Below the pieces are notes generated by a model. It did not search any database. It was not told the DNA's origin and saw nothing but the letters and a program-made list of their open reading frames with translations. DNA of 64,000 nucleotides from Saccharomyces uvarum (lineage: Eukaryota; Ascomycota; Saccharomycetes; Saccharomycetales; Saccharomycetaceae). Shown here piece by piece: positions 21,117-31,816 of the stretch. The position numbers and the translations under genes were made by a program. Positions within the stretch are counted from its first letter, which is position 1. Every line of letters starts with the position of its first letter. The stretch is from assembly GCA_947243795.1 (NCBI GenBank), contig OX365931.1, positions 558,001-622,000 of the forward strand, in the 5' to 3' direction.

Positions 21117-21188
21117 GCTTGCGTGGCGTAATGGCAACGCGTCTGACTTCTAATCAGAAGATTATGGGTTCGACCCCCATCGTGAGCT
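21117..21188 (+). tRNA. tRNA-Arg (UCU)
   Basis: A 72-nt cloverleaf. Acceptor arm GCTTGCG/CGTGAGC, D-arm with A box (GGCGTAATGGC), anticodon loop CTTCTAA giving anticodon TCT, and T-arm GGGTTCGACCCC (B box). No intron. It lies 12 nt before tRNA-Asp. In S. cerevisiae this Arg-Asp arrangement is made as one dimeric precursor from the upstream internal promoter. The 1:72 pair is G-C and the 4:69 pair is T-G. Confidence 0.97.
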
Positions 21189-21200
21189 TTATTTTCTCAT

Positions 21201-21272
21201 TCCGTGATAGTTTAATGGTCAGAATGGGCGCTTGTCGCGTGCCAGATCGGGGTTCAATTCCCCGTCGCGGAG
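21201..21272 (+). tRNA. tRNA-Asp (GUC)
   Basis: A 72-nt cloverleaf. Acceptor TCCGTGA/TCGCGGA plus discriminator G, A box TAGTTTAATGG, anticodon loop CTTGTCGC giving anticodon GTC, and T-arm GGGTTCAATTCCCC. A run of seven T follows at 21274-21280, a pol III terminator. No comparable T-run lies between the two tRNAs, which supports co-transcription with tRNA-Arg. Confidence 0.97.
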
Positions 21273-21273
21273 A

Positions 21274-21280
21274 TTTTTTT
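21274..21280 (+). terminator. Pol III terminator of the Arg-Asp tRNA pair
   Basis: T7 run immediately after tRNA-Asp. The 12-nt Arg-Asp spacer has only a T4 run. Confidence 0.8.
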
Positions 21281-23025
21281 AGATTAACGTAGTTGTAGTT
21301 CTTTTTGATGATTTTCCAGTAGTTTATATGAAAAATTATAAGATTTCAAATCTCAGAAATATTTCAGCAAGAGAGTCAAATTTAATACGAAGGGTGGCCC
21401 ATCATGGTTTGAGGGTTGTAGGTTGTGTAGAGGCGAAACGGTTTGTGTTGGAATGATGGATCTCGGATATACAGTTAATGGTCATATGATTCAGATTTGT
21501 AATCATATACGAATAACTAAATCTGACAATTATTGAGATAAAGTTAAAGATCCACTAGTTGATATGGATTATACCTGATACCTTATAATTCAGTCCCGAA
21601 CTACATTTTTACCATTGAATTTCAAGCAACCAATCAGCGTGTGTTTTATACACCTTTCTTATAAAATATAAAAAGGAAAAGATAGGAAATGATGAATCGT
21701 ACCTTGGTCCACACTTTATCCTCCCAGCTTTGTATCGCTATGTTATGGGTTTAAAAGATCAGGAGGAATTTGATAAATTCAAAATCAATTACTTGAACTG
21801 CTTAACCCTTGGCCACCGTGACGTCATCATAGCCTTAGCCAGCAATGGCTTTATAACTACCTCGTTCATAGCTAATCTGACTGTGAATTCCGAAGACGTG
21901 ATCAGCGACTACTTAACTGTACAGACGTACAGATAATAATTGCCTCCAGACCAGATGACAATGATTACTATCATGCAATTGACGGCCCGCGTGGGTACCG
22001 ATAGCATGGTATGCCAGTATACATATACATACCGTACTATCCTGGTGAGTTCACTATGGGTAAACGATCTGATGCCTCGGGACTACAGGCATTGACCAGA
22101 AAGACTGCAAAGGACAAGGGTTCAATGACGAACGTATGGCATCTACTTCATGCCAGAACACAAGGTCCATAGAGTATGCTAAATCTGTACGGTCGTAGAA
22201 TAAGGGTTGCCGCGGAGGAGCGGTTCAGATACGTACATGGCCACACCATAACTGGCACGACAACCATCCATTAAAAAAATTGTCACTTCAGATAGTTACA
22301 CACTTCCAAGCTATGCAGTGGATCCAACATTAAGGAGCACACTGATCATATACCTGGATGATCAAAGTAGATCAGACAAACCCAATGAGGTAGAAAACAA
22401 GGATGCTGTTTCAAGGTCATATGATGCATTTGAAGGTTATGAAGATGATCATAAACAAAACACTGAAATTTCAGACAATCCATCTCCTAGTGAAAATCCA
22501 TACGGCTGTTAGAATACGTTCTTTCCGACACAGAAGAATATGAACATGTGCCAAACATAGATGTTCAGCCAGCCAAAAGAAAAGAACATTGTTGACAGTC
22601 ATGACGAAAGTCATTACTGTTGGTCCTAAATTTTCATTTCAGCCAAAAGATAGGTCGGTGTCCAAAAGGCTTGTTAGCGCCCTCGTAGGGCAAGATACCA
22701 AGTAGTTCTTTGATTTATCATAAAATTATAAATGAAAATCCTGCATGCCCTCTTCGAGAATAAGTTGCGTACCAATCTCCCCTGGATAAAACGATTTTAA
22801 GGTTTCCGATTCGACCTGTTGAAAAAAAATGCATATCTGGGGAAAAAGAGTATGGTTAATAACAAAACCTTTATAAAATATATCAGTAAATCTATGTTAT
22901 TAAAGACAAAATATATATATATACTTTATTTCATTCTTTTGTAAAATACATTATATCTAATATTCTTTCATCGTCCGATCTCCTATTTTTCGTTTCTCTT
23001 TTTCCAGCAGAGCAAGGGTGTATGT
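21281..23025. other. tRNA-UBC4 accessory intergenic region
   Basis: About 1.7 kb without an intact gene. It holds the Ty4-like relic (best supported at 22200-22570), a 68-codon open stretch at 21730-21936 of unknown origin, and AT-rich UBC4 3' sequence including a (TA)n run near 22911-22922. It may contain further unrecognised LTR debris. Confidence 0.5.
22200..22570 (+). mobile_element. Decayed Ty4/Tsu4-like retrotransposon fragment (pol, integrase C-terminal region)
   Basis: Translated pieces resemble the segment of Ty4 Pol after the integrase core. KIVTSDSYTLP matches Ty4 KIVTSDNYTIP, and further on EGYEDDHK and YVLSDTEE resemble the following acidic region. The copy is broken in several places and lacks most of gag and pol. 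Flanking sequence from about 21700 to 22710 also has short open stretches that may belong to the same relic, but I cannot assign them. It is in the same orientation as the nearby tRNA genes, which Ty4-group elements target. Family assignment is moderate; the closeness to Ty4 rather than Ty1 is clear from these motifs. Confidence 0.65.
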
Positions 23026-23581
<556 letters not shown>

Positions 23582-24019
23582 GGTATTTTTAACTGGTTGT
23601 TTTGTGTATATTCTATAGTTGGTGAAAGCGTATTTTACTTTTGATGTAGGTTCTCTTCAAGGCCTTTTTCTGTTTTTTTCAAAATAGATCCAGAGTTCTG
23701 TGAAGGAAGAACAAAGAAGGAAGAAGAAAAAAGAAAAAACTAGCCCTCCTCCATGTGAGCAGTCATCACCATTTTTTCCCGCGGTCGCTGCCGGCGGGAA
23801 AATCTCGCAGAACATGTGACTATTAATGCTGCCTTTTGGTTGCTGCGGGGCACTCGGTTTCTGTCCTTGGGAAAAACAATAGGCGGTCGGTCGATCAGGG
23901 CGGAGGGTAGGCGGTTAAGAACATCCTGGCTGTTTCGGTTTGGAAGACCTCTACATCGAGGGCGTTTGCCAGGTTTTGGATCTTCTCCTGTTGCATAGGC
24001 CCGATTCTTGTACTTTTTT

Positions 24020-24202
24020 GGAATGTAGAGGGGAGGAGTATGGTGGCCACTATGCTCAAGAATGGCATCTCATACATTCCAGGAAGTGCGGAATGCTGGC
24101 AGGAATGAATGCTATTTTTTGTTTTCGCTCTTTCTTTTCGTAGTGATGGGGAAGGCTTTTATTCCCGAAAGAATGTGGCGGTCTTTTCAGTTGGAGGGAA
24201 TG
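24020..24202. promoter_or_regulatory. Homotypic cluster of Tec1-type (CATTCY) sites
   Basis: Six matches to the Tec1 core CATTCC/CATTCT on either strand: GGAATG at 24020, ACATTCC at 24074, GGAATG at 24090, GGAATG at 24102, AGAATG at 24170 and GGAATG at 24197. They lie 1.35-1.53 kb before TEC1 and 0.44-0.62 kb before UBC4. The density suggests a distal enhancer-like element; binding is inferred. Confidence 0.5.
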
Positions 24203-25144
24203 AGCCCCCAAATTCTTTTGCTATTTAGCACAAAAATTTTGCTGGCTGCTAAGTGCCAATTGGAAAAAGTATAATTCTTGGTTGTGAGGGCTGGAGGTTG
24301 GACATTTTTTGATACGGTTAAATCTGTGTGGTCTTGGCTGTTTATTATAGTTTGTGTCCTGTTTTTGGCAGAAGAAGTGTGAAATGGGCTGCAAGGACGC
24401 CGTGAAGAACAAAATGTAAATAAAACTTAAATACACTATAGACCCAGAAAGTCATTCTGTGCTGATTACTTTTAGGACAGAGACGGTCAAGCAATTACAT
24501 GTCTTCCGATAAGAAAGCGAAGAAATATGGATTTCGTATTCCGTTGCCGGCAAGATTGTTCTCTGTACGTGCGCAGAACAAAGTGAAGCATGTCCGCGCA
24601 AACACATCCACTTACACTAAAACAAGCCACTCTATCCAAGTGTTGAAAGTTTTATACTTTTCCGTTTGAGTAGCCGTATCTTGGCCCTTTTACCCAAACC
24701 GCGCTCTCATGCGAACCGATTGTTGCAAAGAACTGCACGCAATGGCAATTCAAAACACCCGCCCTCTTGAACATTTGGCGCTCAAAGTAAAAATAGCAAA
24801 ATAAGCCTTTCCTTTAGCCAAACGGGCCCTACTCTAACGTTCGATCGAAGCCGGCCTCAGGAAATGACGCGGTTTTCACACACGCTCTTAAGTATGAGCG
24901 TTCCCTTTTACGAAAACAACCATGGCATTTCCTGGCGGGTCCGCCTGAGAAAGTGGTCAGATTCCTTACAAAGGTGCTAGAGCCAATGTTTCCCATTTAG
25001 TGACACCGGCGAAGGTCGTTTATCGCCCGTAGGATGTTTCAGAGTGAGCCATTTTGACCGTACTCCGGTTTGTTCAGCCTTATTGGAAGGCCCCGGGACC
25101 GCTGACATTCCGCGGACGGCTCGAAGAATTTCTCATACAGCTTG

Positions 25145-25161
25145 GGAATGTGCGTGTTTCA
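25145..25161 (-). promoter_or_regulatory. Filamentation response element (Ste12 + Tec1 sites)
   Basis: On the minus strand TGAAACA (Ste12 pheromone response element) is followed four bases later by CATTCC (Tec1 site). This is the classic FRE arrangement, about 400 bp upstream of TEC1. Confidence 0.65.
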
Positions 25162-25553
25162 GATTGCGTATTCTTACTCTTCTGGGAAATTCTCCAGAGA
25201 ACACGCTTAGCTGGACTCCACCAAATGGTCCTTCGCAAGGCTCTTGGCTCATGCAGACCCAGAAATGCGGCACCAACAGTTAATACCGGCAATCCTTGTT
25301 GTCCTGCAGTTTCTCTTAGTGGGATATTCCATAGCTGGAGAAAAAAAGCTTAATGCCCAAAAAGTAATTCATCCGTAGAGATGTGTATTAAGTTTGAAAC
25401 GAAAGGCTTGCTGAGTTTTTTGCATATATCAACCCTTTCTTGCTTTTATATATGTTTATGAAACATAAAAACATTTTTACTGGAGCAAGATTTCTTTCAC
25501 AACAGCAAGAAAAGAAAAGTTAAACTTATTCTAATACTACAGGTTGCGTTACC

Positions 25554-27017
25554 ATGAGTCTTAAGGTAGATGACTTTGGCACAGACTGCGCTAGAAGTAT
25601 AGAAACATACAGTGATAGAATCTTTGATGTGTACATACAGAAGGATTCGTATTCCCAGTCGAGTCTAGATGGCATGTTTCCAGAACCTGGTATTCGGAGC
25701 GATGCTTGCGTGAAAAATGAAGCGGAGGATGGCATCGATCTCAGCAACGCGCCTCCTCAGTTCGAATTGGTCAATACTGGGCTGGGAGCTAAATCAGATG
25801 GTCTGAGGTCTCCATCAGTGAAGGGTGCGTTCACTGACAAGCAGAGGAAAAATGAAGTACCAAGCATAGCTGTAAACGATTACTTTCCCGGACAAAGTAG
25901 CGAAAACACGTCAACAACGGAATCTTGGGGCATCGGTTGCGATAAGTGGTCCGAAAAAGTGGAAGAGGCATTCTTCGAGGCTCTCAAGCTGATAATGAAA
26001 AACGGAACCACGAAAATAAAAATAAGAAACGCCAATTTCGGAAGAAACGAACTCATTTCATTATACATCAAGCACCAAACCAATGAGTTCAGAACCAAGA
26101 AGCAAATTTCTTCACATATCCAAGTCTGGAAAAAAACCATACAAAACAAAGTTAAGGACTCCTTGACTTTGTCACAGAGAGAGGAGGAGCTCTTGCATCT
26201 CATCGAGCATGGTGCCGAACAGGCAACTGAAAATTCAAATCTGTTTTATGACATATTCGAGGAGATTATCGATTCGCTACCGTCAATAAACGATGCAACG
26301 AATTCAACTCCTAATACTCTTCACGCTAATAACACTAGCAACAGTGCATTGTCAGTACACTCAAGATTACTAACACCAATTACAGCTTCAAACGAGAAGA
26401 AGATAGAGAATTTCATCAAACACAACGCTGCCTCTCAAGCGAAGACTCCCTTAATCTATGCTAAACACATTTACGAGAACATGGACGGCTACAAATGTGT
26501 GCCATCTGAAAGATACCTCAAACAGCTTTCTCCCACAGAATCTCATCACGGAGGTGTTTTCGATAAAGATAGCATTTCAAGTAAGGAGGCTATCCTGGAA
26601 ACAGCCAGAAACATTGAAATAGAGCAGAGGAAGATAATCAACAAGTACCAAAGAATATCCCGCATACAAGGACAGGAGAGCAACACGGAGTTCAGTTCCA
26701 ACTCCAATTCCGGTTCAGAATACGAATCGGAAGAAGAAGTTGTTCCAAGGTCTGCCGCAGAGCCACAACTACAAAACAGGCTACAACCATATTACAAGAA
26801 CAATGGCATGCCATATCCTCTCTCCAAAATACGAACCAGGCCCATGTACCCCAGACCCGCTGAAGACGTCTATAATTCGAGCTACGTCCAAGGCCTGCCC
26901 CAGTACCAATCTTCGTATTTCTCTCAACTTTTATTATCATCACCTCAACATTACGAACATTCCCCACGCCAAAGAAACTTTACACCGTCCAACCAATCTC
27001 ATGGGAACTTCTATTGA
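25554..27017 (+). CDS. TEC1: TEA/ATTS transcription factor Tec1
   Basis: A 487-residue protein. The TEA DNA-binding domain is at about residues 125-200 (DKWSEKVEEAFFEALKLI, then GRNELISLYIKHQTNEFRTKKQISSHIQVWKK), with the conserved KQISSHIQV recognition helix. The C-terminal part is polar, with Tyr/Pro/Asn-rich stretches. A threonine-proline in RLLTPI near residue 273 matches the Fus3-phosphorylated degron described in S. cerevisiae Tec1 (Thr273). Tec1 partners Ste12 to switch on filamentous/invasive growth genes and Ty1. Its own promoter carries matching sites. Confidence 0.96.
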   Translation: MSLKVDDFGTDCARSIETYSDRIFDVYIQKDSYSQSSLDGMFPEPGIRSDACVKNEAEDGIDLSNAPPQFELVNTGLGAKSDGLRSPSVKGAFTDKQRKNEVPSIAVNDYFPGQSSENTSTTESWGIGCDKWSEKVEEAFFEALKLIMKNGTTKIKIRNANFGRNELISLYIKHQTNEFRTKKQISSHIQVWKKTIQNKVKDSLTLSQREEELLHLIEHGAEQATENSNLFYDIFEEIIDSLPSINDATNSTPNTLHANNTSNSALSVHSRLLTPITASNEKKIENFIKHNAASQAKTPLIYAKHIYENMDGYKCVPSERYLKQLSPTESHHGGVFDKDSISSKEAILETARNIEIEQRKIINKYQRISRIQGQESNTEFSSNSNSGSEYESEEEVVPRSAAEPQLQNRLQPYYKNNGMPYPLSKIRTRPMYPRPAEDVYNSSYVQGLPQYQSSYFSQLLLSSPQHYEHSPRQRNFTPSNQSHGNFY

Positions 27018-27489
27018 ATGGGTGCATATACACACACATACATATATACATATATATACACACATAAAACTCCATACAGGAGAAGCAAACGAACACACAT
27101 ATTCACATAACAGCCGAACGTCGGTGTTTTCTAGATAAAAAAAGGTGTCTCTTTGAGATTTTATCTTCCATCTCGCACTTTCATTTGAGGTTTCTTTTGA
27201 CTTCTCGGACTCTTTATTACTAACTACATTTTTTACTGACGCGCCAGGAAGCATGAAAAAGTCCCTGTAGCGCCATGCTGAAATTTTTTTCACATCTACG
27301 TACAGTAGTTTTTTTTCTTTTTCCACCGAATTATTGTAGTCGCTTCTCGATGCCGCAGGATTTGCATGAATTTAGCCAAATAAATGGCACTACAAATTAA
27401 TTTTTTCCTTCAAAGCTCTTCTCTTTCGTACTGTGTTTACGTATTGACTTTTTTTAGGCTTTTTGGTTATCCAGGGCAAAAAGAGGAAG
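27018..27489. other. TEC1-MIS1 intergenic region
   Basis: 472 bp. A CA/TA dinucleotide tract (ACACAC and ATATAT mixes) lies at about 27027-27066, directly after the TEC1 stop; the rest is MIS1 promoter sequence. The frame upstream of the MIS1 ATG is open for nine further codons from a non-ATG triplet. Confidence 0.55.
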
Positions 27490-30417
27490 ATGTTGTCTAG
27501 AGTATCTTTATTGAGAAACTCAAGAGCCTTTCAGCAGGCCAAATGGCGCACTTATCGCTTCCAGGTTTCGCCAACTGTGCATGCTTCATATTACCACATC
27601 CTGTCTGGTGGGAAGCTTGCTCAGTCTATTCGCGAAAAGGCTAATGACGAGATACAATCCATTAAATTGAAACATCCCAATTTCAAGCCTACTTTGAAAA
27701 TTATTCAAGTTGGAGGCAGACCCGACTCGTCCACCTACGTGAGAATGAAGTTGAAGGCTTCGAAGGATGGTGGTGTGGATTGCGTCATCGAGAAATTTCC
27801 ACCAGATATAACCGAACTCGAGCTTTTGAAGAAAATTAGCGACATCAATAATGACGAATCTATTCATGGGCTGTTAATTCAATTACCATTGCCTCGTCAT
27901 TTGGATGAAACAACAATCACAAATGCTGTTGACTATAAAAAAGACGTCGATGGGTTCCATAGATATAATGCCGGTGAATTGGCCAAAAAGGGTGGTAAAC
28001 CATACTTTATTCCATGTACTCCTCACGGTTGCATGAAGTTACTCGAAGAAGCTCATGTCAAGTTAGACGGTAAGAACGCCGTAGTCATAGGTAGATCCAG
28101 TATTGTTGGGAATCCAGTTGCCTCGCTGTTGAAAAATGCCAATGCGACAGTCACCATTTGTCACAGTCATACAAAGAATGTTGCTGAGGTGGTTTCCCAG
28201 GCTGACATAATTATTGCAGCTTGCGGTATGCCTCGATACGTTAAGGGAGACTGGATCAAAGAAGGTGCCGTAGTCATCGATGTTGGTATTAACTATATTC
28301 CTGATAGTAGCAAGAAAAGTGGACAAAGATTAGTTGGTGATGTTGAATTTGACTCTGTAAAGGAAAAGGCATCTTACATAACCCCCGTTCCTGGTGGAGT
28401 GGGGCCAATGACCGTGGCTATGCTTGTTTCTAATGTACTATTAGCCGCGAAGAGACAGTTTGTGGAATCTGAAAAGCTTCCAACTATCAACCCTCTTCCC
28501 CTACACCTGAAAACACCAGTTCCATCAGATATTGATATTTCAAGAGCCCAAAGCCCAAAACACATTAATCAAGTGGCTGAGGAATTGGGAATCCACTCAC
28601 ACGAATTAGAATTGTATGGCCATTATAAGGCAAAGATTTCTCCAAGTATTCTCGAAAGATTAGAATCTCGTGAAAACGGTAAATACGTCCTTGTAGCCGG
28701 TATTACCCCAACCCCATTGGGCGAAGGTAAATCCACTACAACCATGGGATTAGTGCAAGCTTTATCTGCCCATTTAGGCAAACCTTCCATTGCGAATGTT
28801 AGGCAGCCTTCTCTGGGCCCCACTTTGGGTGTTAAAGGTGGTGCCGCCGGTGGTGGTTACGCTCAAGTTATTCCTATGGACGAGTTCAACCTGCATTTAA
28901 CCGGTGATATCCATGCTATCGGGGCTGCCAATAACCTGCTCGCAGCTGCTATTGACACCAGAATGTTCCATGAATCTACCCAAAAGAATGACGGTACATT
29001 TTATAAGAGATTAGTTCCAAGAAAAAATGGTAAGAGAAAGTTTACCCCATCCATGCAAAGAAGGCTCGGAAGATTAGGCATCAATAAACAAGACCCTGAT
29101 ACTTTGACGCCCGAGGAAATTAACAAATTTTCCAGACTGAATATAAATCCTGATACTATCACAATCAGAAGAGTTGTCGATATCAATGACAGAATGTTGA
29201 GACAAATCACAATTGGAGAAGCTGCTACTGAAAAGGGCCTTACAAGAACTACCGGATTCGACATCACTGTTGCCTCTGAATTGATGGCTATCCTAGCTTT
29301 ATCCAAAAACTTGCACGAAATGAAGGAACGTATTGGACGTATGGTTATCGGTGCTAATTATGATAATGAACCAGTAACTGTAGAAGACGTTGGTTGTACT
29401 GGCGCTCTGACTGCATTGTTACGCGATGCCATCAAACCTAACTTAATGCAAACGTTAGAAGGCACACCCGTAATGGTCCATGCTGGTCCTTTTGCCAATA
29501 TTTCCATCGGTGCATCGTCTGTCATTGCAGACTTAATGGCATTGAAACTTGTAGGTACAGTCAAGAACCCATTAAACGCCAAGGACACACATGAACCTGG
29601 TTATGTGGTCACTGAAGCAGGATTTGATTTTGCCATGGGCGGTGAAAGATTCTTTGATATCAAATGTCGTTCTTCTGGATTAGTACCAGATACAGTTGTC
29701 TTAGTCGCCACAGTAAGAGCATTAAAATCTCACGGAGGTGCTCCAAATGTTAAGCCAGGACAACCATTACCAAAGGAATATACAGAAGAAAACATTGATT
29801 TCGTCGCCAAGGGTGTTAGTAACCTAGTCAAACAGATTGAAAACATCAAAACTTTTGGAATACCAGTTGTTGTAGCAATAAACAGATTTGAAACGGACTC
29901 ACAAGCAGAGATTGAAGTAATCAAGAAGGCTGCAATGAATGCGGGAGCATCACATGCTGTTACTTCTAATCACTGGATGGAAGGTGGTAAAGGTGCATTA
30001 GACTTGGCACATGCCGTGGTGGATGCAACAAAAGAAACAAAAAATTTTGAATTTTTGTACGATGTGAACAACTCAATTGAAGATAAACTTACTAGCATCG
30101 TCCAAAAGATGTATGGAGGAGCAAATATCGAAGTTTCACCAGAGGCTCAAAAAAAGATTGACGCTTACAAGGAACAGGGATTCGGTAATCTTCCTATCTG
30201 TATTGCTAAGACGCAATATTCTTTGTCACATGATCCATCTTTGAAGGGTGTTCCTACTGGTTTCACGTTCCCAATTAGAGATGTGAGAGCTTCGATCGGT
30301 GCAGGATATTTATATGCTCTAGCTGCAGAAATACAAACTATACCAGGTTTATCAACATATGCCGGTTACATGGCGGTGGAAGTTGACGACGACGGTGAGA
30401 TTGAAGGTCTATTTTAG
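27490..30417 (+). CDS. MIS1: Mitochondrial C1-tetrahydrofolate synthase Mis1
   Basis: A 975-residue protein from the ATG at 27490 (MLSRVSLLRNSRAFQQAKWR), the S. cerevisiae length. The N-terminal ~30 residues are basic with no acids, a mitochondrial presequence. Residues ~35-340 form the methylene-THF dehydrogenase/methenyl-THF cyclohydrolase domain, with YVRMKLKAS catalytic Lys region and GRSSIVGNP dinucleotide motif. Residues ~370-975 form formyl-THF synthetase, with P-loop TPTPLGEGKSTTT near 415. The trifunctional enzyme interconverts one-carbon folates and supplies formyl-THF for initiator tRNA formylation. Ade3 is the cytosolic paralogue; the presequence assigns this copy to mitochondria. 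Confidence 0.98.
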   Translation: MLSRVSLLRNSRAFQQAKWRTYRFQVSPTVHASYYHILSGGKLAQSIREKANDEIQSIKLKHPNFKPTLKIIQVGGRPDSSTYVRMKLKASKDGGVDCVIEKFPPDITELELLKKISDINNDESIHGLLIQLPLPRHLDETTITNAVDYKKDVDGFHRYNAGELAKKGGKPYFIPCTPHGCMKLLEEAHVKLDGKNAVVIGRSSIVGNPVASLLKNANATVTICHSHTKNVAEVVSQADIIIAACGMPRYVKGDWIKEGAVVIDVGINYIPDSSKKSGQRLVGDVEFDSVKEKASYITPVPGGVGPMTVAMLVSNVLLAAKRQFVESEKLPTINPLPLHLKTPVPSDIDISRAQSPKHINQVAEELGIHSHELELYGHYKAKISPSILERLESRENGKYVLVAGITPTPLGEGKSTTTMGLVQALSAHLGKPSIANVRQPSLGPTLGVKGGAAGGGYAQVIPMDEFNLHLTGDIHAIGAANNLLAAAIDTRMFHESTQKNDGTFYKRLVPRKNGKRKFTPSMQRRLGRLGINKQDPDTLTPEEINKFSRLNINPDTITIRRVVDINDRMLRQITIGEAATEKGLTRTTGFDITVASELMAILALSKNLHEMKERIGRMVIGANYDNEPVTVEDVGCTGALTALLRDAIKPNLMQTLEGTPVMVHAGPFANISIGASSVIADLMALKLVGTVKNPLNAKDTHEPGYVVTEAGFDFAMGGERFFDIKCRSSGLVPDTVVLVATVRALKSHGGAPNVKPGQPLPKEYTEENIDFVAKGVSNLVKQIENIKTFGIPVVVAINRFETDSQAEIEVIKKAAMNAGASHAVTSNHWMEGGKGALDLAHAVVDATKETKNFEFLYDVNNSIEDKLTSIVQKMYGGANIEVSPEAQKKIDAYKEQGFGNLPICIAKTQYSLSHDPSLKGVPTGFTFPIRDVRASIGAGYLYALAAEIQTIPGLSTYAGYMAVEVDDDGEIEGLF

Positions 30418-30717
30418 ATTCATTTACAATTTTGATAGATTAAATTTATATATATATATAGATGTATACATACCGTGAGTATATTGTTTGTTTTATTTTA
30501 CATTAAATTTCAACTAAGTGGCAAACTACGCACTGGCGCTGGCCAAACCTTTCTTTGTTTCAGGTCTAGGTCCCATTATATCCGTATGTGTTGTGATTAT
30601 ATTAAAAAAATGGTTTTATTTATGTAGGTATATGCAGATACATATATATTACCTGAAGTTATTGCAATTTGTTTATTAATTGAGTATGTATATTAAGCTA
30701 AACTAATTAAAGAAAAA
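30418..30717. other. MIS1-RPL19A convergent intergenic region
   Basis: 300 bp of AT-rich shared 3' sequence with a TATATA run; no gene is seen. Confidence 0.5.
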
Positions 30718-31816
30718 TTAAGCATCTTCCTTCAATAAAGCATCTCTCTTTTCAGCAACTCTTTGAGCCCTTCTGTCACGAGCAGCTCTGTTCTTCAATC
30801 TTCTAGCTTCAGCTTCTTCGTTCAAAGCCTTTTCACGTTGAGCATCAGCCTTAGCTTGAATAATGTGTTCAACCAAAGCTCTCTTGTGCTTGAAAGCATT
30901 ACCCTTAGATTCCTTGTATAAAACATGGTACAAGTGCTTGTCGATCTTACCAGCATCACGGTACTTGGCCAATAATCTTCTCAAGACACGTAATCTTCTG
31001 ATCCAGACGACTTGGGATGGTAAACGGGCCTCTCTGGTACCCTTTCTCTTACCGTAACCACTGTGACGACCTTCTCTCTTAGATTGGGCATGGGCTCTAG
31101 TTCTGGATTTAGAGTGGACAGTAACGGCCTTCTTAACGATGGTACCGTTCTTAACCAATTTTCTGATAGCATTTCTGGAGTTGGCTTGAGCAATTTCAGA
31201 AGCTTCGTTTGGGTCTAACCAAACCTTTCTCTTACCAACACCGACGACAGAAGCGGCAAGTCTCTTTTGAGTACGTAAGTTAGCCCTGTTGAAATTATGT
31301 TAGTTATTATTATTTTTAAAGGAGGATCAGTTTACCGTACTAGAAAAGATAGAATATAGAATAACGACTAACCTTAAGCCTGCAAAGAAAAACTAACAGG
31401 GTAGAAATAATGTATGCTTTGGAAAAGGATTTGTTATATTCAATGGACCAAGCAGTCAAATAAAAATTGACATAGAATCGGTCTTGGTGCTGAATAATAA
31501 AAGTATTTCGTTCGTAGTCATACGCAATCCATATTGCATACTTCGTAAAAACAAAAACTTCTAGAAATTTCCTCTTTGGTTTCTAAGTGTCATAAAATTC
31601 AGTATTTTACACAACCTGGCTTCATTATCATGTCCTAGTATCCAAAAAACACAGGGTATTCATTCTACATGTTGTTCATATTAGGCCTGCAATACTGTGC
31701 TCGTTTAAGGTGTTATCCTCATCAAAGTACATTCCTCAAAAAAGCAGCCATTACAGCAATACTATCTTATTCCTGGTAAACTTTCACTAGATTATTATTA
31801 ACGGTATCACATACAT
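30718..31816 (-). CDS. RPL19A: Ribosomal protein eL19 (Rpl19a), intron after 2 nt
   Basis: Exon 2 is 31285-30718; exon 1 is only the AT of the start codon (31816-31815). The intron is 31814-31286, with GTATGT next to the AT and a CAG end. Spliced, it gives 189 residues starting [16 protein letters not shown], the same length as S. cerevisiae Rpl19. The protein is very basic with a long C-terminal helix that reaches the 40S in the eB12 bridge. Codon bias is extreme, as expected. The only branch-like motif near the 3' site is AACTAAC (31305-31299). Tandem Rap1 sites lie about 420 bp upstream. Confidence 0.96.
31286..31814 (-). other. RPL19A spliceosomal intron
   Basis: 529 nt, similar to the ~506 nt intron I recall in S. 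cerevisiae. The 5' splice site splits the ATG (AT|G). No snoRNA boxes were recognised inside. Confidence 0.88.

Larger units (their letters stand above)
23582..25553. other. UBC4-TEC1 divergent promoter region, 2 kb
   Basis: An unusually long divergent promoter. It holds a cluster of Tec1-consensus sites at 24020-24202, pheromone-response-type TGTTTCA at 25035-25041, a composite filamentation element at 25145-25161 and TGAAACA at 25459-25465. Open frames in it are short and look like chance. Tec1/Ste12 autoregulation of TEC1 is established in S. cerevisiae. Confidence 0.6.

Noticed and set aside
21730-21936. 68-codon ORF downstream of the tRNA pair as a host gene
   Set aside because: It sits in relic-rich sequence near a Ty4-like fragment and is not recognised as any host protein; more likely debris or chance.
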